NCBI GenBank assembly: GCA_027311185.1
Contig: DAICZK010000006.1
Coordinates: 1 to 22,841, forward strand
Source: Sulfuriferula sp.
Lineage (GTDB): Bacteria; Pseudomonadota; Gammaproteobacteria; Burkholderiales; Sulfuriferulaceae
DNA: 22,841 nucleotides
Direction: 5' to 3'
Part shown: piece by piece, positions 1 to 7,593 of the stretch
Numbering within the stretch: position 1 is the stretch's first letter
Layout: every line of letters begins with the position of its first letter
Position numbers and translations under genes: made by a program
Notes under the pieces: model-generated
Seen by the model: the letters and a program-made list of their open reading frames with translations, nothing else
Told to the model about the DNA's origin: nothing
Database searches by the model: none

Positions 1-66
1 CTGCTGAAGTATCTTCGCGGTGACAGGGCCAGGGCGATTATCAAGGCTTATGGTTACGATTTATAG
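1..66 (+). CDS. modA: ModA, molybdate-binding periplasmic protein (C-terminal end only)
   Basis: The window opens inside a reading frame that gives 21 codons and a TAG stop. The peptide (LLKYLRGDRARAIIKAYGYD...) matches the usual ModA ending, in which a helix with an 'F/L-x-x-Y/F-L-x-S/G-x-x-A' pattern leads to a terminal 'K-Y-G-Y/F'. ModA is the periplasmic receptor that delivers molybdate or tungstate to the ModBC permease. It sits 12 bases upstream of modB on the same strand, as in modABC operons. Only the tail is visible, so the assignment rests on this short motif plus context. Confidence 0.8.
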   Translation: MLKYLRGDRARAIIKAYGYDL

Positions 67-78
67 GGGAAATTCCTG

Positions 79-753
79 ATGCCCAATGCAGCGGATATCG
101 GCGCCATCTGGCTGACGCTCAAGCTGGCTGGCGTCACGACGCTGTTGTTGCTGCTGATAGGCACGCCTATCGCCTGGTGGCTTGCGCGCACGCGCTCCTG
201 GTTAAAGCGGCCGCTAGGCGCGCTAGTGGCGCTTCCTATCGTGCTGCCGCCGTCCGTGCTGGGCTTTTATCTGCTGCTGGCAATGGGGCCGGACGGCCCG
301 ATCGGGCATTTGACGCAGGCTGCGGGGCTGGGGATGTTGCCGTTCACCTTCGGCGGTCTGGTGGTGGGCTCGACGTTTTATTCCATGCCTTTCGTGGTGC
401 AGCCTATCCAGAATGCTTTCGAGAGCATAGGCGAGCGCCCGCTCGAAGTCGCGGCGACGCTGCGCGCCGCACCCCTCGACACTTTTGTGAGCGTGGTGCT
501 GCCGCTGGCCCGGCCCGGGTTCTTAACCGCGATTATTCTCGGCTTCGCGCATACGGTCGGCGAGTTCGGTGTGGTGTTGATGATAGGCGGCAATATACCG
601 GACAAGACGCAAGTGGTTTCGCTGCGCATCTTTAATCATGTCGAGGCGCTGGAATACACGCAGGCGCACTGGCTGGCTGGTGGAATGTTGCTGTTTTCCT
701 TTTTGATTCTGTTCGCGTTATACAGCTTCAGCCCGAAGCGTGAGAGACGATAA
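79..753 (+). CDS. modB: ModB, molybdate ABC transporter permease
   Basis: This 224-residue inner-membrane protein forms the channel of the molybdate ABC importer. About five hydrophobic segments are visible, starting at residues 10-35. The cytoplasmic coupling 'EAA' loop, which contacts the ATPase, is at about residues 121-150 ([14 protein letters not shown] then LPLARPGF). The following '[17 protein letters not shown]' stretch is characteristic of ModB. Length matches the family (about 220-230). The ATG is preceded by GGGGA at a good distance. It lies 12 bases after modA and 3 bases before modC, so the three genes are surely co-transcribed. Confidence 0.96.
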   Translation: MPNAADIGAIWLTLKLAGVTTLLLLLIGTPIAWWLARTRSWLKRPLGALVALPIVLPPSVLGFYLLLAMGPDGPIGHLTQAAGLGMLPFTFGGLVVGSTFYSMPFVVQPIQNAFESIGERPLEVAATLRAAPLDTFVSVVLPLARPGFLTAIILGFAHTVGEFGVVLMIGGNIPDKTQVVSLRIFNHVEALEYTQAHWLAGGMLLFSFLILFALYSFSPKRERR

Positions 754-756
754 TCC

Positions 757-1845
757 ATGCCCGCTGCCGATCGTATCATCGCGCGTTTCCGCCACGTTCA
801 GGGCGATTTCGGACTCGACGTTGACCTGAATTGGCCGGTGCGCGGCGTGACCGCGCTATTTGGTCATTCCGGTTCGGGAAAAACGACGCTGTTGCGGTGT
901 ATTGCCGGTCTCGAACGTGCGCTTGACGGCTATCTGAGCGTCGCCGGGGAGCTATGGCAGGACGATGGCGCGTCCTTGTTTCTGCCCACGCATCAGCGGC
1001 CGTTGGGTTACGTGTTTCAGGAACCCAGTCTGTTCGCGCATTTGACGGTCAGACAAAATCTGGAATACGGTCAAAAGCGCAGCCGGGGCGCTGCGACCGC
1101 GGAACTGCTGGATCAGGCGGTCGCCTTATTGGGCATTGCGCCTCTGCTGGCGCGTATGCCGGCTTATCTTTCTGGCGGCGAGCAGCAGCGCGTCGGGATT
1201 GCGCGGGCGCTGGCCAGCAACCCGCGCATCCTGCTCATGGACGAACCGCTGGCCGCGCTCGACATGCAGCGCAAGGCCGAAATACTGCCCTACCTGGAAC
1301 GTCTGCACAAAGAACTGGCGCTGCCGATAGTGTATGTCAGCCATGCGGTCGACGAGGTAGCGCGTCTGGCTGACCGCGTTATTGTGCTCGAAGGCGGCAC
1401 GGTGCGCGCGCAGGGCAGCGTGACCGAAGTATTCGCGCGCACCGATCTGTATTTCGCGCAGGGCGACGATGCCGGGGTGGTGCTCGACGCCTTGCTTGAC
1501 CAGGACGATGCCGCTTATCACTTGAGTCGACTAAGTTTTCCCGGCGGCGCGGTGTGGGTGCGGCGCATCGACGAGGCGCTGGGTAGCCAGGTGAGAATAC
1601 GCATACTCGCGCGCGACGTAAGCCTGTCGCGAACCCGGCAGCACGAGACCAGCATCCTCAATATCCTGCCTGTTCGCGTCGTGGCGATAGAAACGGATAT
1701 CGGCTCCGGCCAGACGCTGGTGCAACTCGACGCCAGCGGTACGGCGCTGTTGGCGCGCATTACCCGTCGTTCGCAGGATGCGCTGGGCCTCGCGGCGGGG
1801 ATGTCGATATGGGCGCAGATTAAGTCGGTCGCCTTGCTGCGCTAA
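757..1845 (+). CDS. modC: ModC, molybdate ABC transporter ATP-binding protein
   Basis: This is the ATPase that powers molybdate import through ModB. The N-terminal domain carries Walker A GHSGSGKT (residues 36-43), the Q-loop VFQEP (86-90), the signature LSGGEQ (138-143) and Walker B ILLMDEP (158-164), with the switch histidine in 'YVSHAVDE'. The C-terminal portion, about residues 290-360, looks like the Mop/TOBE oxyanion-binding domain that distinguishes ModC from other importer ATPases. At 362 residues it has the usual family length. It starts 3 bases after modB. No molybdate operator can be seen, because the operon start lies outside the window. Confidence 0.96.
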   Translation: MPAADRIIARFRHVQGDFGLDVDLNWPVRGVTALFGHSGSGKTTLLRCIAGLERALDGYLSVAGELWQDDGASLFLPTHQRPLGYVFQEPSLFAHLTVRQNLEYGQKRSRGAATAELLDQAVALLGIAPLLARMPAYLSGGEQQRVGIARALASNPRILLMDEPLAALDMQRKAEILPYLERLHKELALPIVYVSHAVDEVARLADRVIVLEGGTVRAQGSVTEVFARTDLYFAQGDDAGVVLDALLDQDDAAYHLSRLSFPGGAVWVRRIDEALGSQVRIRILARDVSLSRTRQHETSILNILPVRVVAIETDIGSGQTLVQLDASGTALLARITRRSQDALGLAAGMSIWAQIKSVALLR

Positions 1846-1899
1846 CAAGTTTGATTTGGGAAACGTTGATTTATTCGTCACCCCGTTGCATGCCATCTG

Positions 1900-1959
1900 G
1901 TAGGAACGGGCTTGCCCGCGATAAATGGGCTGCCGAATCGCGGGCAAGCCCGCTCCTAC
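1900..1959. repeat. REP-type inverted repeat (REPIN-like), copy 1
   Basis: Two 22-base arms, 1900-1921 and 1938-1959, are reverse complements with one mismatch and flank a 16-base centre (1922-1937). The arm begins GTAGGAACGGGCTTGCCCG. An almost identical element sits at 15919-15978. The arm closely resembles the well-known Pseudomonas REP core (GTAGGAGCGGGCTTGCC...), and two REPs head to head make a REPIN. It lies between the convergent ends of modC and the outer-membrane protein gene, a typical REP position, where it could also slow transcription or protect mRNA 3' ends. No RAYT transposase is in the window. Confidence 0.85.
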
Positions 1960-1985
1960 CGCCGCATAATTCGTCCATGACGAAT

Positions 1986-2813
1986 TTAAAATGCGTACCA
2001 AAGCCCGATTTTGAGCGTTGTATAATTGGTCGTGCTGTCCGGTTCAAACGAGGCGTAGCCGTTGCCTTGCGGGTATAACGCGCTCATGCCATATTTGAAG
2101 CTCGTGTAATCGACACCAACATTGCCGTGCAGGTGTTGCGTAAACGCATAATCAGCCGCGAGACCGGCTTTAAACAGGCCGGAATTACCCAGCGAGCCCG
2201 AGAAGCCACCCGCGCCACTGACATCGATGTTGGAGCCGTAGGTTCCGCCGCCAAAAAGATTGGCGGTCAATACCAGTTTGCGGACGGGGGAATACTGCCC
2301 CAATACGCCGATGCCGTAATATCGATTGGCATAGGTTTCGCCCGCGTTGACGGATCTGTCCCAGCTGTGGTGGCCGATTTCAAAATAGGGCGTGAGCATG
2401 ACCTGGTTGCCAAACACAAAGCCCTTGCCGTAACGCAGATGATAATCTTCGATTACCGCGCCGTCCTGTCCGACGATAGAACCGTAAGGGGTACTACCGT
2501 CTGCGGCCCCGCCAACGTAGTTGGTATCGCCCTTGTTGCGGCTATATCCGAGTTCGAGGTAGTCATTACCTAGCCACCAGTCTTTCATCACCGATAATGA
2601 CAGGGCAAAACCGGGAACGTTACCGTTTTCCGTATCTTGGGTTCCAGTCGATGATCCGAGCATGCCATTGCCAGTTTCGGTGTAGTCGACATGCGTGGAA
2701 GTTGCCTGTATGCCCACCTGGTTGTTGGAGGCCTTGATATCTGTCGTATTGGCGAATGCGTTTGCAGAGAGGCTTGCGCAAATCACTGTCAAAACAAGTT
2801 TATTCAGATTCAT
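1986..2813 (-). CDS. Outer-membrane beta-barrel protein of unknown role
   Basis: This 275-residue protein starts with a clear signal peptide: Lys5, a hydrophobic core, and an AFA cleavage site near residue 21. The mature part is rich in Gly, Tyr, Asn and alternating hydrophobic residues. It ends 'TTLKIGLWYAF', the terminal-phenylalanine signal recognised by the BAM complex. This pattern is that of a small outer-membrane barrel of perhaps 8-10 strands, with long polar loops. The ATG is preceded by AAGGA, eight bases upstream. It converges with modC and lies 117 bases downstream of the arn operon on the same strand. I do not recognise a specific family. It could be an OmpW- or OmpX-like small porin or an orphan barrel. 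Confidence 0.8.
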   Translation of the reverse strand: MNLNKLVLTVICASLSANAFANTTDIKASNNQVGIQATSTHVDYTETGNGMLGSSTGTQDTENGNVPGFALSLSVMKDWWLGNDYLELGYSRNKGDTNYVGGAADGSTPYGSIVGQDGAVIEDYHLRYGKGFVFGNQVMLTPYFEIGHHSWDRSVNAGETYANRYYGIGVLGQYSPVRKLVLTANLFGGGTYGSNIDVSGAGGFSGSLGNSGLFKAGLAADYAFTQHLHGNVGVDYTSFKYGMSALYPQGNGYASFEPDSTTNYTTLKIGLWYAF

Positions 2814-2930
2814 GAAAAATCCTTAGTATTCGTTATTAGAGTTAAATTCACTCACACATATAGTAGCTGAAGGTATTGTATTTGAGTATATTTTCGCGAT
2901 ATTCAAAAAGGGTGTTGCAAAAATGCAGCA
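2814..2930 (-). promoter_or_regulatory. AT-rich upstream region of the outer-membrane protein gene
   Basis: This gap is much richer in A and T than its surroundings and probably contains the promoter of the barrel gene. On the minus strand there are -10-like hexamers TATACT, TACAAT and TACTAT, but none has a good -35 at 16-18 bases. The TTGAAT found is 20 bases from TACAAT. I see no clear terminator for the arn operon here, so read-through into the barrel gene is possible. Confidence 0.35.
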
Positions 2931-4586
2931 TCAGCGCGATAACTTGCCCGGAGTCTGGCTGGAATGCCGGAGATACAACCAGAAGCTCTCGCTGTTGTCC
3001 GCCGGACGCGAGCCATTCCACGCCGGTTGCCAGTACGGGGGAAGATTTTGCGGAGCCTGCATTCCGCGTTTGTCGATGATCAATACATCGCAATCCGCAT
3101 CGGGGTAGAGTTCCTGCCGTTTGCTCAGTATGCCGAGATAATATTCGAGCATCGGGCGCGTCGATTCGCCCAGCCCATAGCTCGCCACGCAACGGCGGGC
3201 GGCGGGCAGGTGGGGCTGCATTGCCAGGAATACGCTGCGATAGCTCTTGGCGTCGTCTACCCACGGCAGCCAGAGCGTGCCGAATATGATCCAGAACACC
3301 GTGACGCCGAGCGCGAGACTCACGACCGCCCGGCTTTTCAGCTGCGGCAGCCAGAACCACGTGCCGAAATAGATAACGCTTGCCAACAGCGCCGCCAGTA
3401 TGGCGACGGGCTGAATCGGCATGATGAAATTCATCGGTAAATCACGTGCCAGCATGGGCCACGCTGGCGGCGCGCCGACAAAGACCATGAGCGCCCAGAC
3501 ATACCAGCTGACGCCGACCAACGGCGCAAACAGCAGCCGGGCGCCGTAGTCCGCATATCGGTTCAGACGCTCGGGCAGGGTGTCGACGGCGGGTACGGCG
3601 AGGATGGTCAAACCCACCAGCATGGGCAGGCCGTACGCTGTGCGCGCCGAAGCCGAGACCTGTATGAGCAGCAGATAGACCAGAAAAGCGACCAGCCCGT
3701 ATTGCAGCGCTGCGCTGTGCCCGATGCGGCCGCGTTGCCGCCAGACGGTCAGCAGTGCCAGCGGCAGCACCGGGAAGGCGAACCAGTGCAGCGTTCTGGG
3801 CCAGAACCACGGCGAATTGCTCGCCCCCAGTTGCGGCACGGAAAAACCGAGGAAGCGGCCGATATTGTTGAGCCAGAACCAGTCGTAAAACAGTTGGGGC
3901 GAGCGCAGATAGAGGGCGATCGGCCACATCAGCAGCCAGGGTAGCGCAAACAGCGCGGCGATCATCAGCGTTCGGGAAAAACGACGTTGCCGCCAGGTAG
4001 CGAATAGCGCCGGAAGCATCATGGCAATCAGCCCCAGCGCGCCGGGAATGAGCAGACCCTTGGCGAGGAAGCCGATTCCGGTGCCGGTGCCGAGCCAGAA
4101 TCCGGCCCAAAGCGGGCGTTGCAGGCTACATGCGAAGCCGTAACCGGCGATGGCGAAACCCGTCAGCATCGGCACATCGGAGATCATGAAATGGCTCTCG
4201 TAGAGCAGACCGAAACTGGCGACGAGCGCCACCACTGCATAGCGCCCCGAACCTTCGCCCCAGTAACGACGCGCCGTCAGGCCCGTGAACAGCAGGGTCA
4301 GCGCAGTAAATACGCCGCTCGCCAACCGTGCGCCATCATGCAGGGAAAGCCAGCCGCTGTTGAGGTGCGCGAGCATGGCCGCGACCCAGTAATATAACGG
4401 CGGTTTCTCCATAAACGGCTCGCCCGCATTTTGCGGCACTATCCAGTCCCCGCTTTGCAGCATGTGATAGACAATGCCGAATATATAATTCTCGTCCTGC
4501 TTCCACGGGTCATGGCCGACCAGACCAGGCAAAAGATAGCTGATTGCCAGGGCAATCACAAAGACTAGCGGAATACGATTGGGCAT
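2931..4586 (-). CDS. ArnT-like GT83 glycosyltransferase (second copy in operon)
   Basis: This 551-residue integral membrane protein has about a dozen hydrophobic segments. It belongs to the ArnT/PMT-type (GT-C) fold, whose members transfer a sugar from an undecaprenyl-phosphate carrier to an acceptor on the periplasmic side. The first periplasmic loop holds the acidic pair Asp31-Glu32 and the Glu60-Lys61-Pro62 motif, and a later Asp137 lies in 'HFMISDVPM'. These match the corresponding residues of the true ArnT at 10104-11774 (Asp37-Glu38, Glu66-Lys67-Pro68, Asp140). The open frame extends upstream to 5054, but that part overlaps arnD and is arginine-rich shadow sequence. The ATG at 4586 starts directly before the first membrane helix; no strong ribosome site precedes it. 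It lies 17 bases after arnD as the last operon gene. Donor and acceptor are unknown. Confidence 0.85.
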   Translation of the reverse strand: MPNRIPLVFVIALAISYLLPGLVGHDPWKQDENYIFGIVYHMLQSGDWIVPQNAGEPFMEKPPLYYWVAAMLAHLNSGWLSLHDGARLASGVFTALTLLFTGLTARRYWGEGSGRYAVVALVASFGLLYESHFMISDVPMLTGFAIAGYGFACSLQRPLWAGFWLGTGTGIGFLAKGLLIPGALGLIAMMLPALFATWRQRRFSRTLMIAALFALPWLLMWPIALYLRSPQLFYDWFWLNNIGRFLGFSVPQLGASNSPWFWPRTLHWFAFPVLPLALLTVWRQRGRIGHSAALQYGLVAFLVYLLLIQVSASARTAYGLPMLVGLTILAVPAVDTLPERLNRYADYGARLLFAPLVGVSWYVWALMVFVGAPPAWPMLARDLPMNFIMPIQPVAILAALLASVIYFGTWFWLPQLKSRAVVSLALGVTVFWIIFGTLWLPWVDDAKSYRSVFLAMQPHLPAARRCVASYGLGESTRPMLEYYLGILSKRQELYPDADCDVLIIDKRGMQAPQNLPPYWQPAWNGSRPADNSESFWLYLRHSSQTPGKLSR

Positions 4587-4603
4587 GAAGGGTGGACTAA
4601 ATT

Positions 4604-5509
4604 TTAAACAGCAGGGGATTGTAAAGCGAGTGTGCCAGAGCGGCCCGCGATACTGCCCTGAATAACGCATTGTACGGGAAGCCGCGCAAGATCGAGCGCA
4701 GCGTAATAATCGGCGAGACTGACCAGGCGATAGCCCTGGGCTAGCCAGCCGGTCACGAGTTTTTCGAACACGGGTGCCAGTTTCATGCCTTCGAGTTCGG
4801 CATGCAGTGTGTAAACATGGCCTGTCGGATTGTCGGCGGCGGTCAGCGCAAGCAGCGCGTCGGCGACGTTGCTGGTGTCGAGGCCATCGATGCCGATGAG
4901 CTCGTCCAGCGTTGGCAGCGTGGTGGGCAGTTGCGGGCAGCTTTGCCGTCCGTCGTCGAGCAGCGGGATAAAAGGATGGGTACCACGGGTGTCCGAGCAA
5001 TAAGCCATGCCCCAGCGCTGTTCCTGCAAATAGGCCGCACTGTTCATCTGCCATCCGGCAGCGCCGTGGGTAGTTGGATTAACGTCAAAAACCGCGCGGT
5101 AGCTTAGATAAGCCTTGTCCATCTCGCGCTCGGTCCAGGCGTCGGTATGATCGGCGACATGGTCTTGCCATTTGACATGATCGAACGTGTGAATTCCGGT
5201 TTCGAAACCGGCTGCCGCCACATTGCGCAAAATCGACACGCATCGGCGCGCTATGTCGGGACCGGGCAGCAGGGTGCCGTAGAGCAGGGTTTTCAGGCCG
5301 TAATGTTCCAGCACCGAGGTGCGCGAGACTTTTTTCATGAAGCCGGGGCGCAATGCCCGCCGCACGGCGCGTCCGGTGTGGTCCGGCCCCAGGCTGAACA
5401 GGAACGTCGCGCCGACGCCATGACGGTTGAGCATCTCGACCAGATTCGGCACGCCCAGCCGGGTGCCGCGGTAAGTATCTACGTCGATTTTCAATGCAAG
5501 CAAACGCAT
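4604..5509 (-). CDS. arnD: ArnD-like undecaprenyl-P-formamido-arabinose deformylase
   Basis: ArnD removes the formyl group from undecaprenyl-phosphate-4-formamido-L-arabinose, giving the L-Ara4N carrier lipid that is flipped and used by ArnT. The 301-residue protein has the NodB/polysaccharide-deacetylase fold. Its metal-binding Asp9-Asp11 pair sits in 'KIDVDTYRGTR', and the metal histidines His107 and His111 sit in 'GIHTFDHVKWQ'. The 'AAGWQMNS', 'SDTRG..PFIPLL' and 'LPTLDELIG' blocks follow the E. coli ArnD pattern closely. Length is typical. The ATG has AGGA nine bases upstream. It is separated by 91 bases from the decarboxylase gene and by 17 bases from the second GT83 gene. Confidence 0.93.
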   Translation of the reverse strand: MRLLALKIDVDTYRGTRLGVPNLVEMLNRHGVGATFLFSLGPDHTGRAVRRALRPGFMKKVSRTSVLEHYGLKTLLYGTLLPGPDIARRCVSILRNVAAAGFETGIHTFDHVKWQDHVADHTDAWTEREMDKAYLSYRAVFDVNPTTHGAAGWQMNSAAYLQEQRWGMAYCSDTRGTHPFIPLLDDGRQSCPQLPTTLPTLDELIGIDGLDTSNVADALLALTAADNPTGHVYTLHAELEGMKLAPVFEKLVTGWLAQGYRLVSLADYYAALDLARLPVQCVIQGSIAGRSGTLALQSPAV

Positions 5510-5600
5510 GCCCGGGATTCCTGGAGAATAATGAAATGAAACGGCAATACGCCGCCCAATTGCGGAGCGCCGGACGACGCCCCGATACGTCCGAGCGGTC

Positions 5601-6644
5601 TTAATCCATCAAGGCCCGGGCCATGGCTACCTGATCGCGGTACGCTTCGAACACGTGTTCAAGTGCCTGCACCATCGTGTATTCGGGCTTCCAGTCCAGA
5701 TCCTGCATGGTGTTGTCGATTTTGGGAACGCGGTTCTGCACGTCCTGATAACCTTTGCCGTAATAATCGACGGCAGTCGTTTCCAGGATATTGACCCGCG
5801 CCGCGCTGTCGCTGTACTCGGGATATTTTTTCGCCATGTTCAGCATCATGTTGGCCAGATCGCGGATCGAGTGGTTATTGCTCGGATTGCCGATATTGTA
5901 GATGCGTCCGGAAGCGATGCCGTTCTTGTTTTCGATGATTTTCATCATCGCCGATATGCCGTCGGCGATGTAGGTGAACGCGCGTTTCTGCTGGCCACCG
6001 TCGACCAGCTTGATGTCTTCGCCGCGAACTATGTGGCCAAGAAACTGCGTGATGACGCGCGAGCTGCCTTCTTTGGGCGTATGTATGCTGTCCAGTCCGG
6101 CGCCTATCCAGTTGAACGGACGGAACAGGGTGAAATCGAGCTCGCCTTTCATGCCGTAAGCCCAGATAACCCTGTCCATCAACTGTTTGGAGCAGGAGTA
6201 AATCCAGCGCGGTTTGTTGATCGGACCTAGCACCAGTTCGGAATTCTCGGAATCGAACTGCTCGTCATGGCACATGCCGTAGACTTCGGAAGTGGAAGGA
6301 AAGAGGATGCGTTTGCGATATTTGACGCACTGGCGCACGATGGGCAGATTAGCTTCAAAATCCAGCTCGAACACGCGCAACGGATCGCTCACATAAGTGG
6401 CCGGGGTCGCAATGGCGACCAGCGGCAGGATGACATCGCATTTTTTGACATGGTACTCGATCCATTCCTTGTTGATGGTGATGTCACCCTCAAAAAAATG
6501 GAAGCGCGGATGATCGGCGAACTCGGTGATCTTATCCCGCATCATGTCCATACCGTAAATTTCCCAGTCGGTAGTTTCCAGAATACGTTTGGACAAGTGG
6601 TGACCGATAAAGCCGTTCACCCCCAGAATGAGGATTTTTTTCAT
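5601..6644 (-). CDS. arnA: Stand-alone UDP-glucuronate decarboxylase (ArnA C-terminal half)
   Basis: This enzyme oxidatively decarboxylates UDP-glucuronate to UDP-4-keto-pentose with NAD+, the first committed step of L-Ara4N synthesis. In E. coli it is the C-terminal half of bifunctional ArnA; here it is a separate 347-residue protein. It has an NAD-binding GVNGFIG motif at residues 8-14, Ser119-Glu120 in 'PSTSEVYG', Tyr149 and Lys153 (YxxxK), and Arg305 in 'DVQNRVP'. Their spacing equals that of E. coli Ser433, Glu434, Tyr463, Lys467 and Arg619. The formyltransferase half is the preceding gene, ending 25 bases upstream. The ribosome site is weak (AGAGA). Confidence 0.95.
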   Translation of the reverse strand: MKKILILGVNGFIGHHLSKRILETTDWEIYGMDMMRDKITEFADHPRFHFFEGDITINKEWIEYHVKKCDVILPLVAIATPATYVSDPLRVFELDFEANLPIVRQCVKYRKRILFPSTSEVYGMCHDEQFDSENSELVLGPINKPRWIYSCSKQLMDRVIWAYGMKGELDFTLFRPFNWIGAGLDSIHTPKEGSSRVITQFLGHIVRGEDIKLVDGGQQKRAFTYIADGISAMMKIIENKNGIASGRIYNIGNPSNNHSIRDLANMMLNMAKKYPEYSDSAARVNILETTAVDYYGKGYQDVQNRVPKIDNTMQDLDWKPEYTMVQALEHVFEAYRDQVAMARALMD

Positions 6645-6669
6645 GAGTATCTCTAGTAAGTTGATGAAT

Positions 6670-7590
6670 TCAGGTCAATAATATCGCTTCGTCGCCGATT
6701 GTCGAAGCGAATTCGGAGGTGCTGACGGCGTGCCCGTCCCATTCGAGCGCGAACAGTTGCAAGGTGCCGCCCCCCTTGCAATGTGCGTAACAACCGTGAT
6801 TATCGCAAAAAAACACAGACTTGGCTTCACTGTTTGGGGTTTGGTCGAGAATGCGGCTGCGCAAAATCCGCAGGGGCTTGCCGAGCAGGCTGGTGTATGC
6901 ACCGGGATAAGGCGGTGCGACGGCGCGAATGAGGTTGTGTATGGCAGTGGCCGAGAGCGACCAGTCGATTTTGCCGTGCTCCGGACGCCGACCGCCGAAA
7001 TAGCCGCCCAGACTCAAATCCTGCGGTTTTGCCGCGGCCGTTCCTGCAATCAGCGCAGGCAGCGCGCGGTGCAGCGTGATCTCGGCGGCGCAGGTGACTT
7101 TGCCGAATACGTCGGCGGCGGTATCGTTCGCCAGGATCGGCACCGCGGTCTGATCGACGATAGCCCCCGCATCGGGTTTTTCGGTCATGTAGTGCAATGT
7201 GGCGCCGGTTTGGGTTTCACCGTGAATGATGGCCCAGTTGACCGGCACCCGGCCGCGATAATACGGCAGCAACGAGCCGTGCATGTTGAGCGCGCCGCAG
7301 CGCGGGAGTGCCAGCAACGGCGTCTTGAGCATGAGCTTGTAATAAAATGAAAACACGAAATCGGGCGCCAGAGCGCTGATTTGGGCCAAGATTTCCGGCG
7401 TATTGGGATCGTCGGGCGTAATCGTGCGAATATCGTGGCGGGCGGCAAGTTCGGCGACCGAGTCGAACCAGATCAATTCTCCGAGTGCATCCTGGTGGGT
7501 CACGAGCAGCGCGACGTCGATGCCCGCGTCGATCAGGACGGACAGGCAGCGCACGCCGACATTATGATAGGCGAATACGACGGCACGCAT
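6670..7590 (-). CDS. Stand-alone UDP-L-Ara4N formyltransferase (ArnA N-terminal half)
   Basis: This protein formylates UDP-4-amino-4-deoxy-L-arabinose using 10-formyltetrahydrofolate, which pulls the unfavourable ArnB equilibrium forward. The 306-residue protein matches the N-terminal domain of E. coli ArnA. The catalytic triad Asn102, His104 and Asp140 falls at the same residue numbers as in E. coli ('LNMHGSLLPYYRG' and 'KPDAGAIVDQ'). A smaller C-terminal barrel-type domain follows from about residue 200. It starts 3 bases after the arnC stop, with a GGCGAG-type ribosome site, so translation is probably coupled. A related sugar N-formyltransferase acting on another amino sugar is the alternative, but the context argues for L-Ara4N. 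Confidence 0.93.
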   Translation of the reverse strand: MRAVVFAYHNVGVRCLSVLIDAGIDVALLVTHQDALGELIWFDSVAELAARHDIRTITPDDPNTPEILAQISALAPDFVFSFYYKLMLKTPLLALPRCGALNMHGSLLPYYRGRVPVNWAIIHGETQTGATLHYMTEKPDAGAIVDQTAVPILANDTAADVFGKVTCAAEITLHRALPALIAGTAAAKPQDLSLGGYFGGRRPEHGKIDWSLSATAIHNLIRAVAPPYPGAYTSLLGKPLRILRSRILDQTPNSEAKSVFFCDNHGCYAHCKGGGTLQLFALEWDGHAVSTSEFASTIGDEAILLT

Positions 7591-7593
7591 CGC

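Noticed and set aside
177..635. 152-codon frame inside modB
   Set aside because: It overlaps modB out of frame and has low-complexity Arg/Ala composition typical of GC-rich shadows.
4587..5054. Upstream extension of the second GT83 frame to a 707-residue protein
   Set aside because: The extra 156 codons are antisense-like, arginine- and alanine-rich, and overlap the well-supported arnD in another frame. The ATG at 4586 sits at a proper membrane-protein start.
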